From Myxococcales bacterium (GTDB lineage: Bacteria; Myxococcota_A; Polyangia; Haliangiales; Haliangiaceae), in assembly GCA_016717005.1 (NCBI GenBank), contig JADJUF010000020.1, positions 62,001 to 126,000 on the forward strand: DNA of 64,000 nt, in the 5' to 3' direction. Under the pieces are notes generated by a model. That model searched no databases. It was not told the DNA's origin and saw only the letters and a program-made list of their open reading frames with translations. Shown here one piece after another: positions 36,031 through 48,097 of this stretch. Position 1 is the stretch's first letter; every line of letters starts with the position of its first letter. The position numbers and the translations under genes are program-made.

Positions 36031-38793
36031 TCAGCGCGGCGCCGCCAGCGCCGCCCGCTCGCGCTCGATCTGCGCGCGCCGGCGCGGCGCGATGTCGTCG
36101 TCGGTCACCAGCGGCGCGGCCTGGGCCAGGATCGCGCGGAGCCGCGCCGGCGCGCCGCCGCTGGCGTGGATGGCCCGGGCCAGCGTGTGCAGCAGATCGA
36201 GCCGCTCGCTGGGCGACGCCTCGGCGAACCCGGCGGTGGTGAGCAGCGGCGTCAGCAGCCGGACCGCGGTCGGCGCGTCACCGGCCGCCAGCTCGGCCCA
36301 GCCCGCCAGCACCCGCGGTAAGAACACGCTCGGGTCCTCGACCCCGGTCGGGCCCGCGACCGCGGTCGCGACCGCGAGCAGGCGCGCGGTGTCAGGCCGG
36401 GCGTCGACGCCCAGCTCGAGCTCGGTGATCGCCAGGTTGATCAGCGTGTTGACCACGCGCGGATCGGCCCCGTCGCCGCGCGGGCTGCGATCGTAGAGCG
36501 CGATCGCGCGCCGGAGCAGCGGCACCGCCGGCGCCAGGTCGCCCTGGTCGCCCATCACCCCGGCCAGACCGGTGAGCGTCGACGCGACGCCGACGTGGTC
36601 GCGGCCCAGCGTCGCCTCCTTGATCGCCAGCGCACGCTCGAAGTCGGCCCGCGCGTCGGGGTAGCGGTGCTGCCGCCACGCGACGTTGGCCTGGTTGGTG
36701 ACGATCGGGCCGAGCAGCGGGTGGTCCTCGCCGAGGATCCGGGTCGCGTCGGCGCGCGCCCGCGCCAGCTCGGCCGCGGCCTCGTCGAGCCGGCCCAGGC
36801 CGATCAGCGTCGCCGCCAGGTTGATGCGCGGGTTCAGCGTCGACGGGTGCTCGGGGCCGAGCGCCGCGAGCAGCCGCGCCAGCGCCGCGCGGTGCAGCCG
36901 CTCGGCCGCGTCCAGGTCGCGCGCCAGGTCCATGCGCACGCCGCGGTGGTCGAGCTGCACCGCCGCCAGGGTCGCGTCGCCCGCGGCCTCGACCAGCGCG
37001 GTCGCGATCGCGTCCCAGCGATCGGCGGCGTCGGCCGACCGGCGCCAGAAGCCCTCGACCCACACCAGCCGCAGCGCCGCGTCGGCGGCGGCGCGATCGG
37101 CGCGCGCGCCGATCGCGGTGTAGAGCGCGCGCTGGTAGTACGTGGCGGCCGCGGCGTGCTCGCCGCGGGCCTCGGCGGCCTGGCCCAGGACGTGGGCCGC
37201 CTCGGCCATGAGCGGCGCCCAGCCGAACGCCGCGACCGCCTGGGCTAGCGCCGGCAGCGCCGGGACCGGCCGCCCCAGCGCGACCGCCGCGCGGGCGTCG
37301 GCGAGCTGGCCGGTCAACGCGGCGCTAGCCGCGGCCGCGGCCGGCACCTCGGGCAGCGGCACCACCCGACGCAACGCCAGCTCGTCGGCGCAGGTCGTCG
37401 GCGCCGGCAGCGCCGCGATCGCCTGGACCGCCCGCTCGGCCGCGTCGACGTCAGCGGTCGCCAGCGCCGCCACCAGCGCCGCGCCGCGCTGCCGGACCCG
37501 CTCGAGGCACGCGGCCCGGAGATCCATCAGCTCGTCGGACTGCTGGTGGCGGACGCGGGTCGCGCGGCACACGTCGAGCCGCTGGCCCCGCCACGCGCCG
37601 GCGAACGCGTCGAGCTCGGCGACCGCGGCCGCGCTGGTGCCGGCGGCCCACGGCCGATCGATCGCGGCCAGCGCGGTCGCGACCGTCGCGCGCTGGCGCG
37701 GCCACACCGGCTCGATCGCCGCCGCGGCGCCCGCGCACGGGTCGCGCGGCCCGTCGGCCCGGGCCGCGAACGCCAGCGCGCCGCCGACGCCGCCGACCAC
37801 GACCAGCGCGGCGGCCGCGGCCAGCCGACGGCGCGCGACGCGCGGATCGCGGGCCAGCGCCGCCGCCAGCGCCTCGAGCGACGGCCAGCGCGCGCCCGCC
37901 GTCGGCGCCACCGCGCGCACGAGCACGTCGCGCACCCACGCCGGCGCGGCGCGCCGCCGCGGCGCCCGCACCTCACCCAGCTGGACCGCCGCCGCGACCG
38001 CGATCGGCTCGGCCGCGAACGGGTGGTCGCCGTCGAGCACCTCGAGGAACGCGACGCCGAAACCGAACTGATCGGTCGCCGCGGTCGCCGGCTCGCCGCG
38101 GTGCTGCTCCGGCGCCATGTACGCCGGCGTGCCTGAGCCCGAGGCGGTCGTCGGACCGTCCTGCGAGATCGCCAGGCCGAAGTCGGCGATCCACGCGCGC
38201 ACGGCCGGGCCGCGCGCGTCGACCAGGATGTTGTCGGGCTTGACGTCGCGGTGCAGGAGCCCGGCCGCGTGCGCCGCGGCCAGCCCGCTCGCCACCTGGC
38301 GCGCGACCGCGACGACGTCCTGCCAGCGCGGCTCGGTCGCGGCCCAGGCCCGCAGGCTGCGCCCGGCCACGAACTCCATCGCGATCCAGACGTCGTCGGC
38401 GTGCGCCCCGGCGTCGTAGATCGCGACCACCGCCGGATGCGCGAGCTTGGCGGCGGCCCGGGCCTCGGCCAGGAGCCGGACGTGGCCGTCGACGCCAGCG
38501 CCGCCGTGCGGGTGCACCAGCTTGAGCGCGACCTTACGATCGAGCTGCGGATCCCAGGCCGCGTAGACCACGCCCATCGCGCCTGCCCCGAGCCGCTCGA
38601 GCAGCGTGAACCGCCCGACCCGCACCGGCTCGCCGTCGCCGAACAGCGCCGCCCGCGCCGCGGCCCGGACCCGCCGCGCCTCGAGATCATCGGGCGGGCG
38701 CGCCGCGGCCAGGGCCGGCGGCCCACCGCCGTCGGAGCCGGGCTCGGTCGCGGCGTCGTGGATCGGCACGTCGACCTCGGACACTGGCGCCAT
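36031..38793 (-). CDS. Membrane Ser/Thr kinase with C-terminal TPR domain
   Basis: About 920 residues. The kinase domain starts near 60 (LLERLGAGAMGVVYAAW, VALKLVHPH, LLHRDVKPDN, IADFGLAIS, APEQHRG) with all key residues. A transmembrane helix lies near 330-350 (AAAAALVVVGGVGGALAFA). The outside part, about 550 residues, is made of TPR-like helical repeats (RINLAATLIGLGRLDEAAAE, VTNQANVAWRQHRYPDARAD). ATG 38793 lies inside a TACGAT hexamer; GTG 38784 gives the 7-nt spacing common here and may be the true start. It is divergent from an ECF sigma gene, a frequent myxobacterial pairing. Confidence 0.93.
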   Translation of the reverse strand: MAPVSEVDVPIHDAATEPGSDGGGPPALAAARPPDDLEARRVRAAARAALFGDGEPVRVGRFTLLERLGAGAMGVVYAAWDPQLDRKVALKLVHPHGGAGVDGHVRLLAEARAAAKLAHPAVVAIYDAGAHADDVWIAMEFVAGRSLRAWAATEPRWQDVVAVARQVASGLAAAHAAGLLHRDVKPDNILVDARGPAVRAWIADFGLAISQDGPTTASGSGTPAYMAPEQHRGEPATAATDQFGFGVAFLEVLDGDHPFAAEPIAVAAAVQLGEVRAPRRRAAPAWVRDVLVRAVAPTAGARWPSLEALAAALARDPRVARRRLAAAAALVVVGGVGGALAFAARADGPRDPCAGAAAAIEPVWPRQRATVATALAAIDRPWAAGTSAAAVAELDAFAGAWRGQRLDVCRATRVRHQQSDELMDLRAACLERVRQRGAALVAALATADVDAAERAVQAIAALPAPTTCADELALRRVVPLPEVPAAAAASAALTGQLADARAAVALGRPVPALPALAQAVAAFGWAPLMAEAAHVLGQAAEARGEHAAAATYYQRALYTAIGARADRAAADAALRLVWVEGFWRRSADAADRWDAIATALVEAAGDATLAAVQLDHRGVRMDLARDLDAAERLHRAALARLLAALGPEHPSTLNPRINLAATLIGLGRLDEAAAELARARADATRILGEDHPLLGPIVTNQANVAWRQHRYPDARADFERALAIKEATLGRDHVGVASTLTGLAGVMGDQGDLAPAVPLLRRAIALYDRSPRGDGADPRVVNTLINLAITELELGVDARPDTARLLAVATAVAGPTGVEDPSVFLPRVLAGWAELAAGDAPTAVRLLTPLLTTAGFAEASPSERLDLLHTLARAIHASGGAPARLRAILAQAAPLVTDDDIAPRRRAQIERERAALAAPR

Positions 38794-38797
38794 CGTA
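38792..38797 (-). promoter_or_regulatory. -10-like TACGAT at the kinase-TPR start
   Basis: TACGAT on the minus strand overlaps the ATG at 38793 but lies 7 nt before an in-frame GTG at 38784. This favours GTG as the used start. Confidence 0.38.
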
Positions 38798-38901
38798 CCA
38801 CCGGGCGCGACGCGCCAGGCGCGCGCGCTCGCCTCCGCGGCCCCGCGATCGCGCCCGCCGCGGCCGTGCGGATCGCGATTCAACCCGGTCGCCCTTGGAG
38901 G

Positions 38902-38907
38902 TAGGCT
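38902..38907 (+). promoter_or_regulatory. Leaderless-type -10 (TAGGCT) for the second ECF sigma gene
   Basis: TAGGCT, 6 nt before the GTG at 38914. A GGAGG sequence at 38898-38902 lies 11 nt before the start, so a leadered transcript from further upstream is also possible. Confidence 0.35.
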
Positions 38908-38913
38908 GGGCGC

Positions 38914-39513
38914 GTGCAAGACGGTGACGCCGCGCTGCTCCGTGCCTGGCAGGCCGGCGACCGCCGGGCCGGCAGCGCCCTGTTCGAGCGCCACGTCGCG
39001 GCGATCACGCGGTTCTTCCGCAGCAAGACCGACACCGACATCGACGATCTGGTCCAGGACACGTTCCTGGCGTGCGTGCGCAGCGTCGACGGCCGCCCGA
39101 TCGAGTCGTTCCGCGGCTTCCTGTTCGGCGTCGCGCGCCACAAGCTCCTCGATCACATCGCCCGCCGCGCGCGCGCGCCGTTCGATCCGACCACGCAGTC
39201 GGCCGTCGCCGGCGGCGCGTCACCGGCCAGCGCGTTGGCCCAGCGCCAGGAGCACGTGCTGCTGCTGCGCGCGCTCCGCGCCATCCCGCTCGACTTCCAG
39301 ATCACCCTCGAGCTGTTCTACTGGGAGGGCCTGTCGGGCGAGGACATCGCGGTCGCCACGGGCGTGTCGCCCCACACCGTGCGCAGCCGGCTGGCCCGCG
39401 GCCGCGCCGCGCTCGAGCAGGCGGTGCGCGACCTCGCCGACGCGCCCGCCACCGCGACCACGACGCTGAGCGATCTCGACGGCTGGGCCCGGGGCCTGGC
39501 CGCGGCGCTGTGA
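38914..39513 (+). CDS. ECF-type sigma factor divergent from a kinase
   Basis: A 199-residue sigma factor starting at GTG 38914. Region 2 has DIDDLVQDTFLACVRSV and FLFGVARHKLLDHIARRAR. Region 4 has FQITLELFYWEGLSGEDIAV and GVSPHTVRSRLARGRAALEQ. No anti-sigma gene follows; the divergent neighbour is a membrane kinase with a TPR domain. In ECF groups paired with Ser/Thr kinases, phosphorylation of the sigma factor switches it on; that role is inferred here. Confidence 0.92.
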   Translation: MQDGDAALLRAWQAGDRRAGSALFERHVAAITRFFRSKTDTDIDDLVQDTFLACVRSVDGRPIESFRGFLFGVARHKLLDHIARRARAPFDPTTQSAVAGGASPASALAQRQEHVLLLRALRAIPLDFQITLELFYWEGLSGEDIAVATGVSPHTVRSRLARGRAALEQAVRDLADAPATATTTLSDLDGWARGLAAAL

Positions 39514-39544
39514 CCCGCGTCGGCGCGCGCGCCTCGGGCGATCC

Positions 39545-39712
39545 CTACTCGGCGCGACGGGCGGCCCGCGCGGCCCGGGCGGCGTCGCGCTCGGCGTCGC
39601 GCTTGGCCTGACCGTCGGCGGCGTTGCGCGCGGCCCGGGCGCCGAGGATGAAGCCGATCAGCATCCCGGTCAGCGCGACCATCGGGATGAAGAAGATGTG
39701 GCCGAAGGTCAC
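39545..39712 (-). CDS. Small membrane protein closing the ccm operon
   Basis: A 55-residue protein from GTG 39712, which overlaps the upstream gene as GTGA. It has one hydrophobic helix (IFFIPMVALTGMLIGFILG) and a charged Ala/Arg-rich tail (AKRDAERDAARAARAARRAE) that would form a cytoplasmic helix. No family is recognised. Coupling to the CcmD-like gene suggests a small accessory subunit of heme export or cytochrome maturation. Confidence 0.65.
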   Translation of the reverse strand: MTFGHIFFIPMVALTGMLIGFILGARAARNAADGQAKRDAERDAARAARAARRAE

Positions 39713-40308
39713 GACGCCGCTCCGCCGTCGGGCCCCTTGCCGCCCTTGCCACCCTTGCCCGCGGCCTTGGCGGCGTCCTCGGCCTCGATCCGCTTGAGCT
39801 GCGCGGTCAGGCGCGCGATCTCCGCCGACAGGTTCTGCTGCCGCATCCACATGACGCCGACCAGCCCCGCGACCAGCACCCAGATCAGGCCGTAGGCCAG
39901 GAACACGTGGCGCTCGTTGGTGACGATCTTCTTGGCCGCCTGCTCGTGGCCGCGGCGCTCGAAGCGGTTGGTGATGTCGGCCTGCCAGTCGGCGTCCTCC
40001 TCGATCGCCGTGGCGCACGCCAGCCGGAACTTGGCGCGGGCCTCGCGGTTGTCCTTCGGCGGGATCGTACACATCGGCGCGGCGGCCACCGGCGGCACTG
40101 GCGGCTGGTCCGCGGTCGGCGGCACCTGCGGCGCGGCCGGATCCGGCGGCGGCGCTGGCTGGGCCGCCGGCTCGCCGGCGGCTGGGGGCGCGGCGGTCGG
40201 CGCGGCGGCGCCGGCGTCCGGGACGTCCTGGGCGGACGCGATCATCGGGGCCAGCCCGCACGCGGCGAGCACGACGAGGACACGGGCGAGGAGCATGGCA
40301 GGTCTCAT
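39709..40308 (-). CDS. CcmD-like membrane protein with signal and Pro/Ala-rich segment
   Basis: A 199-residue protein. It has a signal-like N-terminus (LLARVLVVLAACGLAPMIASA), an Ala/Pro linker, a small helical region with a Cys pair (MCTIPP, RLACATAIEED), then a helix HVFLAYGLIWVLVAGLVGVMW followed by a coiled-coil tail (NLSAEIARLTAQLKRIEAED). The last part has the size and shape of CcmD, the small helper that holds CcmE to CcmABC. The N-terminal 130 residues are an addition not seen in the usual 50-70-residue CcmD. Overlaps ccmC by ATGA. Confidence 0.68.
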   Translation of the reverse strand: MRPAMLLARVLVVLAACGLAPMIASAQDVPDAGAAAPTAAPPAAGEPAAQPAPPPDPAAPQVPPTADQPPVPPVAAAPMCTIPPKDNREARAKFRLACATAIEEDADWQADITNRFERRGHEQAAKKIVTNERHVFLAYGLIWVLVAGLVGVMWMRQQNLSAEIARLTAQLKRIEAEDAAKAAGKGGKGGKGPDGGAAS

Positions 40309-40988
40309 GGTTCGAGGATCCCGGCGTCGAGGCCGCGCTCGCGGGCGTCGCGGAGCGCGCGGGTGGCGCGGAGCTGGGCCACGCGGGTCACCAGCACCAG
40401 GATGAACAGGCCGATGAACGACAGCGCCGACAGCCGGAACGCCAGCTTCATCGAGCCGTCGAGGGTGCTGACCACCTTGGCCGGCGGGTGGAGGAAGTTC
40501 CAGAACTTCACCGAGAAGTACACGAGCGGCACGTCGACCATCGCGAACACCGCCAGCCCCGCCGACAGGCGCTCGGCGCCGGCGCCGCCGAACCGGCGCA
40601 CCAGCACGTAGCCGACCATGATCAGCCACAGGAGCAGCGACGTGGTCAGGCGCATCTCCCACTGCCACCACACGCCCCAGGCCGCCTTGCCCCAGATCAT
40701 CCCGGTGCCCAGGACGATCGCGCCGAACACCACCGCCAGCTCGGCCGCGGCCGCGGCCACGTCGTCGTAACGCGGGTCGCGGGTCTTCAGGTAGATCGCC
40801 GCCGGCACGCCGCACACGTACACCGCCGCGAACAGCATGAACGCGCACGGCACGTGGAAGTAGAAGATCTTCTGGTTCCAGTACAGCTGCGTGGCCTCGA
40901 TCGGCGCCACGAAGAACACCTGGCGGACCGCCAGCGCCAAGAGCGCGGCGACCACGACGGCCAGGACGGGGACGATGGCTCGCTTCAT
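40305..40988 (-). CDS. ccmC: Heme exporter / cytochrome c biogenesis protein CcmC
   Basis: A 227-residue six-helix inner-membrane protein that loads heme onto CcmE. The tryptophan-rich signature is seen as GKAAWGVWWQWEMRLTTSLL, with QKIFYFHVPCAF and KFWNFLHPPAKV carrying the expected heme-ligand histidines. The WWD motif reads WQWEMRLT rather than the more usual WDxRLT. ATGA overlaps on both sides show coupling with ccmB and the CcmD-like gene. Confidence 0.94.
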   Translation of the reverse strand: MKRAIVPVLAVVVAALLALAVRQVFFVAPIEATQLYWNQKIFYFHVPCAFMLFAAVYVCGVPAAIYLKTRDPRYDDVAAAAAELAVVFGAIVLGTGMIWGKAAWGVWWQWEMRLTTSLLLWLIMVGYVLVRRFGGAGAERLSAGLAVFAMVDVPLVYFSVKFWNFLHPPAKVVSTLDGSMKLAFRLSALSFIGLFILVLVTRVAQLRATRALRDARERGLDAGILEP

Positions 40989-41665
40989 TCGATCACCAGG
41001 GCTTCGAAGGTCCACAGCGACGTCACGATGAACAGCGCGTCGTAGATGACCAGGAACTGGATCCAGAACCACGCCTCGCCGGGGACCGGCTCCGGCGCGA
41101 TCAGGGCGGCGGTGCCGCGGGTGGCCGCGAGGAACAGCGGCAGGAGCAGCGGGTACAGGATCACCGGCAGGAGCACGTCGCGCGAGCGGACCCGCAGCAG
41201 CATGGCCGAGAACACCGTGCCCACGACCGCCATGCCGATCACGCCCAGCGCCAGCAAGAGCGCCAGCGACCCGCCGCTGGTGCTGACGTCGAGGTCGTAG
41301 AGCACGACCGACACCGGCGCGATCACGACCGCGACCAGGCCGATCACGACGACCATCGCGATCGCCTTGCCCAGGAAGATCGCCAGGCGCGGCGCCGGCG
41401 ACAGCAGCAGCGCCCGCATCGTGTCGCCCTCGCGCTCGCGATCGAACGCGCGGCCCAGGCCGAGGGTGGCCGCGAACGCCAGCGCGCCCCAGACGATCCC
41501 GGGCACGGCCTCGGCGATGACCTTGCGGTCGCGCACGAACGCGAACGAGAACACCACCACGACGGTCACGGCGAAGAACGCCATCGTGTAGAGGATCTCG
41601 CGGCTGCGCAGCTCGACCCGCAGATCCTTGCCGGCGACCGCGGCGACCAGGCGGAAGAAGCTCAC
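40985..41665 (-). CDS. ccmB: Heme exporter permease CcmB
   Basis: A 226-residue ABC-type permease of normal CcmB length with six predicted helices. It starts KDLRVELRSREILYTMAFF, with AFDREREGDTMRALLLSP and LPVILYPLLLPLFLAATRG as family landmarks. With CcmA and CcmC it forms the complex that releases heme-loaded CcmE. The start is GTG 41665, 58 bp after ccmA. It overlaps ccmC by ATGA. Confidence 0.93.
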   Translation of the reverse strand: MSFFRLVAAVAGKDLRVELRSREILYTMAFFAVTVVVVFSFAFVRDRKVIAEAVPGIVWGALAFAATLGLGRAFDREREGDTMRALLLSPAPRLAIFLGKAIAMVVVIGLVAVVIAPVSVVLYDLDVSTSGGSLALLLALGVIGMAVVGTVFSAMLLRVRSRDVLLPVILYPLLLPLFLAATRGTAALIAPEPVPGEAWFWIQFLVIYDALFIVTSLWTFEALVIE

Positions 41666-41723
41666 GGACGTGGTTGTACGTCGCCCGGCGTCGACCGAGC
41701 AACCCGCGGCGGGGGCCTGCTCG

Positions 41724-42437
41724 TCAGCTGGCATGGCCGTGGTAGTGGTCCCGGAGCGCGGCGTACGAGTAGCCGTCCGGGTCACGCTCGTCGAAGGCGA
41801 GCTTGCCGCGGCGCAGGATCGCGACGTGGTCGGTGACCCCGGCGATGGCCTCGAGGTCGTGGGTCACGCACACGACGATCGCGCCCTCGGCCTTGGCCTG
41901 GCCCAGCCGCGTGCCCAGCGCCATCGCGCCGTCGCGGTCGAGGCCGGTGAACGGCTCGTCGAGCAAGAGCAGCGACGGCCGCGCCAGGAGCGCCCGCGCC
42001 AGGGCCAGGCGCTGGACCATGCCGCGCGAGTAGGTCCGCACCGCCCGGGTCCGGGCCGACGCCTCGAGGCCGACCTCGTCGAGCAGCACCTCGGCCCGGC
42101 GGTCGGCGTCGACGACGCCGTACAGCGCCGCGAAGAACCGGAGGTTCTCGATCGCCGTCAGCTCGCCGTAGCACAGCGACGCGTGGGCCAGGAGGCCGAT
42201 GTCGGCCCGGAGCGCGTCGTCGACCGCGCGCGGCGTGGCGCCGTCGAGGTACGCGACGGTGCCGGCGCTGGCCCGGACCAGCGTCGACAGGATGCCGAGC
42301 AGCGTGGTCTTGCCGGCGCCGTTGGCCCCGAGCAACGCGCACACCGAGCCGGCCCGCAGCTCCAGCTCGACCCCGGCGAGGGCGCGGTGATCCCCGAACC
42401 GCTTGCCGACCTTGTCGACGACGATCGACGACAGCAT
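41724..42437 (-). CDS. ccmA: Heme exporter ATPase CcmA
   Basis: A 237-residue ABC ATPase. The Walker A LLGANGAGKTTLLGIL, the signature TYSRGMVQRLALARAL, Walker B LLLLDEPFTGLD and the switch histidine CVTHDLE are present. Position between the envelope protein gene and ccmB identifies it as the ATPase that drives release of holo-CcmE. The signature reads YSRGM instead of LSGGQ, a change common in CcmA-like and ABC-2 ATPases. Confidence 0.94.
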   Translation of the reverse strand: MLSSIVVDKVGKRFGDHRALAGVELELRAGSVCALLGANGAGKTTLLGILSTLVRASAGTVAYLDGATPRAVDDALRADIGLLAHASLCYGELTAIENLRFFAALYGVVDADRRAEVLLDEVGLEASARTRAVRTYSRGMVQRLALARALLARPSLLLLDEPFTGLDRDGAMALGTRLGQAKAEGAIVVCVTHDLEAIAGVTDHVAILRRGKLAFDERDPDGYSYAALRDHYHGHAS

Positions 42438-42439
42438 CG

Positions 42440-44632
42440 CTACCGCGGCGGCTGCTTGCGGTACAGGGTCTCGAGCTCGGCCATGAGCTTGGCCTGGCGG
42501 GCCGGGTCCTTGCCGCTGGCCTGGAGCGCGGCCAGCTCGTCGAGCAGCGCGTCGAAGCGCGCCGTCGGGACGGCCCCGGATCGCGGCCGCCACAGCGCCA
42601 GGGTCGTGCCCAGCGCCAGGAGCGCCAGCACCGCCAGCCCGACCGCGCGCCGGCCGTAGGTGCGCCAGGTCGCCTCGCGCGGCAGGTCGCGGATCTCGAA
42701 CTGCATGGTCTTGCCCGGCAGGATCGTGATCGGCGACAGCACCGCGAACTGCCCGCGCTGGTCGTCGACGTTCTCGACCTGGATGCCGGTCACGCCCTTG
42801 GGCAGGACCACCCGGGCGTTGCCGGCCTTCTTGAGCTCGATGCCGCTCTCGAACGTGCCGAGCGGCAGCGGCATCGACCAGCGCACGTTGCCCTTGTTGA
42901 CCTTGAGCGAGAACCCGGCGACGAACTGGAACCCGCCGGGCGGGATCGGCCGGCGGATCACGAAGCCCTTGGCCGGATCGATGCCGACCATCGCCTGGTA
43001 GTCGTCGCGCACGACCGCGCCGGTGAACCCGTCGGGCAACGGCAGCACGAGGTCGTCGGGCGCGGCGTCGGTGCCCGCCAGGTACGGCGCCCACGACGCG
43101 TTGCGGATGCCGAACGTGCCGCGCACGCCCAGGTACACGTCGTCGAGCCAGCTGGTCAGGCTCCACTGGAACATCACGCGCGGCATCACCAGCACGGTGA
43201 TCGAGGCGCCGCGATCGGGCGTCAGCTGGAACGGCGCCGACACGTACGGCTGGTTGCGCATCAGCGTGCGCACCGCGAACGCGCGGTCGGCGCCGCTGGC
43301 GACCCCGGCGAACCGGGCCCCGCCCTCGCCGCGCGTGGCCCAGGCCACGTCCACGGTCGTGCGCACGCCGGTCGCCGGCTTGGCCGTGGCCGGCATCGTC
43401 ACGGTCGCCCGGGCCACGGCGTCGTCGTCGAGCGCGATCGCGACCTCGACCGCGCCCGCGGGCACGTTGGTCAGCACCGCGGTGCCGAACGGGTCGGTGG
43501 CGTTGGTCGAGACCACCGCGCCGGCCGCCGTGCGGACCGTGACGGTGCGGCCGGCCTGCGGCGCGCCCTCGTGGGTGACGGTCACGGCCAGGCTGCCGGC
43601 CGGCAGCGCGGCGTCGGCGGTCGGCACGGCCGCGGTCGCCTTGACCGAGTCGAGCGCGATCATCGGCGCGAGCTGTGGCGCGGTCGTGATCACCTCGCCG
43701 GTCACCGCGTCGATCAGCTCGACCTGGCCGTTGGCCTCAGGCACGCCCGCGAACTGGACCCGGACCACGCCGGCCGGGACCACGGCGACCTTGGGCTGCT
43801 CGTCGAGCCGCCCCAGATCGTCGACCGCCGGGGTCGTGGCCGCGCGCTTCTCGCCCGACAGGATCACCCGGACCCCGGCCTCGCCGTCGAGCAAGATCGG
43901 GATCGAGACCAGGCGATCGAAGCCGCCGTTGCGCGGCAGCTGCGTCATCGCGAAGTAGCTGGTCGCCCCGCGGGTGTCGAGGCCCTTGATCTCGGCCCGC
44001 CCGGACGCGTCGGTGGCGACGACCTTGCCGCTGATCACCTGATCGTGGCGATAGCCGACCACGATCACCGGGATCCCGGCCAGGCCGGCCACGTCGCCGA
44101 AGTCGTCGTAGCTGACGCGCACGGTGATGCCGTCGCGGGTGTCGGCCTGCTCCGGCCGCGGCTGGCCGCTCATGGCCCGCGGGCTCATCGGCGGACCACC
44201 GGCGGCGCCGCCGCCCATCATCGGCGCGTCGCCGCCCGCGAGCGGCACGGTCGACAGCATGACCCGCACGCCGTTGGTCTGCGGCATCGGGAACTGGCTC
44301 GACGACACGGTCGCGCCGTCGAGCCCGGGGGCGGTGGCCTTGACCAGCACGCCCATGCCGACGTCGGTGAAGCTGGCGCGGCCCTCGGCGTCGGTGCGGG
44401 CGCGCTGCTCGATCGCTTCGCCCTGGCCGTTGGCCGCGGACAGGATCAGCGTGACCTCGACGCCGGTGACCGCCGCGCGGTTGCCGTCGATGACGCGGAC
44501 GACCACGGTGCCATCGCGCAGGCTGGTGTCGGGCAGCGGCTTGCCGATCGCCGCGGCCGGCTGCGCATGCGCCGCCGGCGTCACCGCCAGCGCGGCCACC
44601 GCCGCGAGGGCGAGCGCGCACCACCGGGCCAT
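42440..44632 (-). CDS. Large exported Ig/CNA-B-like protein in the ccm operon
   Basis: A 730-residue protein with a signal peptide (ending AVTPAAHAQP). Several Ig-like or carboxypeptidase-regulatory-like beta domains follow (VVVRVIDGNRAAVTGVEVTL, SGRAEIKGLDTRGATSYFA, TVRTAAGAVVSTNATDPFGT). Then come a further beta-rich region, a transmembrane helix near residues 665-690 (VGLAVLALLALGTTLALW) and a cytoplasmic coiled coil (RFDALLDELAALQASGKD). It is unlike any E. coli Ccm protein. It lies between the CcmI-like gene and ccmA, with its ATG overlapping the upstream stop. I infer a periplasmic scaffold for apocytochrome handling. Confidence 0.75.
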   Translation of the reverse strand: MARWCALALAAVAALAVTPAAHAQPAAAIGKPLPDTSLRDGTVVVRVIDGNRAAVTGVEVTLILSAANGQGEAIEQRARTDAEGRASFTDVGMGVLVKATAPGLDGATVSSSQFPMPQTNGVRVMLSTVPLAGGDAPMMGGGAAGGPPMSPRAMSGQPRPEQADTRDGITVRVSYDDFGDVAGLAGIPVIVVGYRHDQVISGKVVATDASGRAEIKGLDTRGATSYFAMTQLPRNGGFDRLVSIPILLDGEAGVRVILSGEKRAATTPAVDDLGRLDEQPKVAVVPAGVVRVQFAGVPEANGQVELIDAVTGEVITTAPQLAPMIALDSVKATAAVPTADAALPAGSLAVTVTHEGAPQAGRTVTVRTAAGAVVSTNATDPFGTAVLTNVPAGAVEVAIALDDDAVARATVTMPATAKPATGVRTTVDVAWATRGEGGARFAGVASGADRAFAVRTLMRNQPYVSAPFQLTPDRGASITVLVMPRVMFQWSLTSWLDDVYLGVRGTFGIRNASWAPYLAGTDAAPDDLVLPLPDGFTGAVVRDDYQAMVGIDPAKGFVIRRPIPPGGFQFVAGFSLKVNKGNVRWSMPLPLGTFESGIELKKAGNARVVLPKGVTGIQVENVDDQRGQFAVLSPITILPGKTMQFEIRDLPREATWRTYGRRAVGLAVLALLALGTTLALWRPRSGAVPTARFDALLDELAALQASGKDPARQAKLMAELETLYRKQPPR

Positions 44633-45406
44633 CACGACGCCACCTCCTCGGCCGCGCCGCTCGACGCGCGCGGCGCCTGCACCTGGGCCTCGCGGGCCGC
44701 GACCTCATCGGTCGCGTCGGCAGGCGCGTCGGGCGCCTCGTCGGGATCGTCGGGATCGTCGGCGGGCTCGGCCTCGATGGGCGCGGCCTCGACCGGGGCC
44801 GGCTTGGCCTTCGCGGCCTGCTCGGCGTGCTCGGCGTGCTCGGCCTGCTCAGCCTTCGCGACCTTGTCGGCCTTGCCACCCTTGGCCTTGGCCTTGATCT
44901 TGGCCGCCTTGGCGGTCTTGCGGTCGATCACCGCGCGCGCCTGCAGCTCGGCCAGGATGCGCTCGCGGGGGCCGAGGCCGCCGCCGAGCTCGAGCATCTT
45001 GATCACCTCGATCGCGCGCGCGCGGTAGCCGCCGATCAACGCCTGCGCGTCGGCCGCGGTCAGCTTGCCGGTGTCACGGTCGAACTCGATGTCCTTGATG
45101 GCACGCACCAGACTCTTTTTCTCCCGCTCGAGGTCATCGCGCGAGCCGCCGGCGACGAACCAGTCGTCGTCGATCGTATCGACCACCGCGTTGCCGGCGC
45201 GCACCAGCGCGAGGCCGGCCCCGACCACCGCCAGCCAGGCCAGGCCCAGCACGATCACCGACGGCGTCAGGTGCCAGCGGTGGGCGTGCCCGATCAGCGC
45301 CCAGCCCGGGGGCACCATCGCCGCCGCGATCATCCAGGCCACGCCGTCGCGCCCGCCGCGCACGCGCGCGCGTGGCAGGCTGCTGGGGGCTGGGGGCCGC
45401 TGGTCC

Positions 45407-45414
<8 letters not shown>
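44632..45414 (-). CDS. CcmI-like membrane protein
   Basis: A 260-residue protein with two hydrophobic segments (AWMIAAAMVPPGWALIG, TPSVIVLGLAWLAVVGAGLA). They are followed by the short CcmI-type signature LVRAIKDIEFDRDTGKLTAA and YRARAIEVI. The tail is highly charged and low in complexity (Lys/Ala, then Asp/Glu/Ala/Pro). CcmI normally presents apocytochrome c to CcmF/H; the TPR part of long CcmI is missing here. The ATG overlaps the ccmF-H stop by 8 bp. Confidence 0.72.
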
Positions 45415-48097
<2,683 letters not shown>

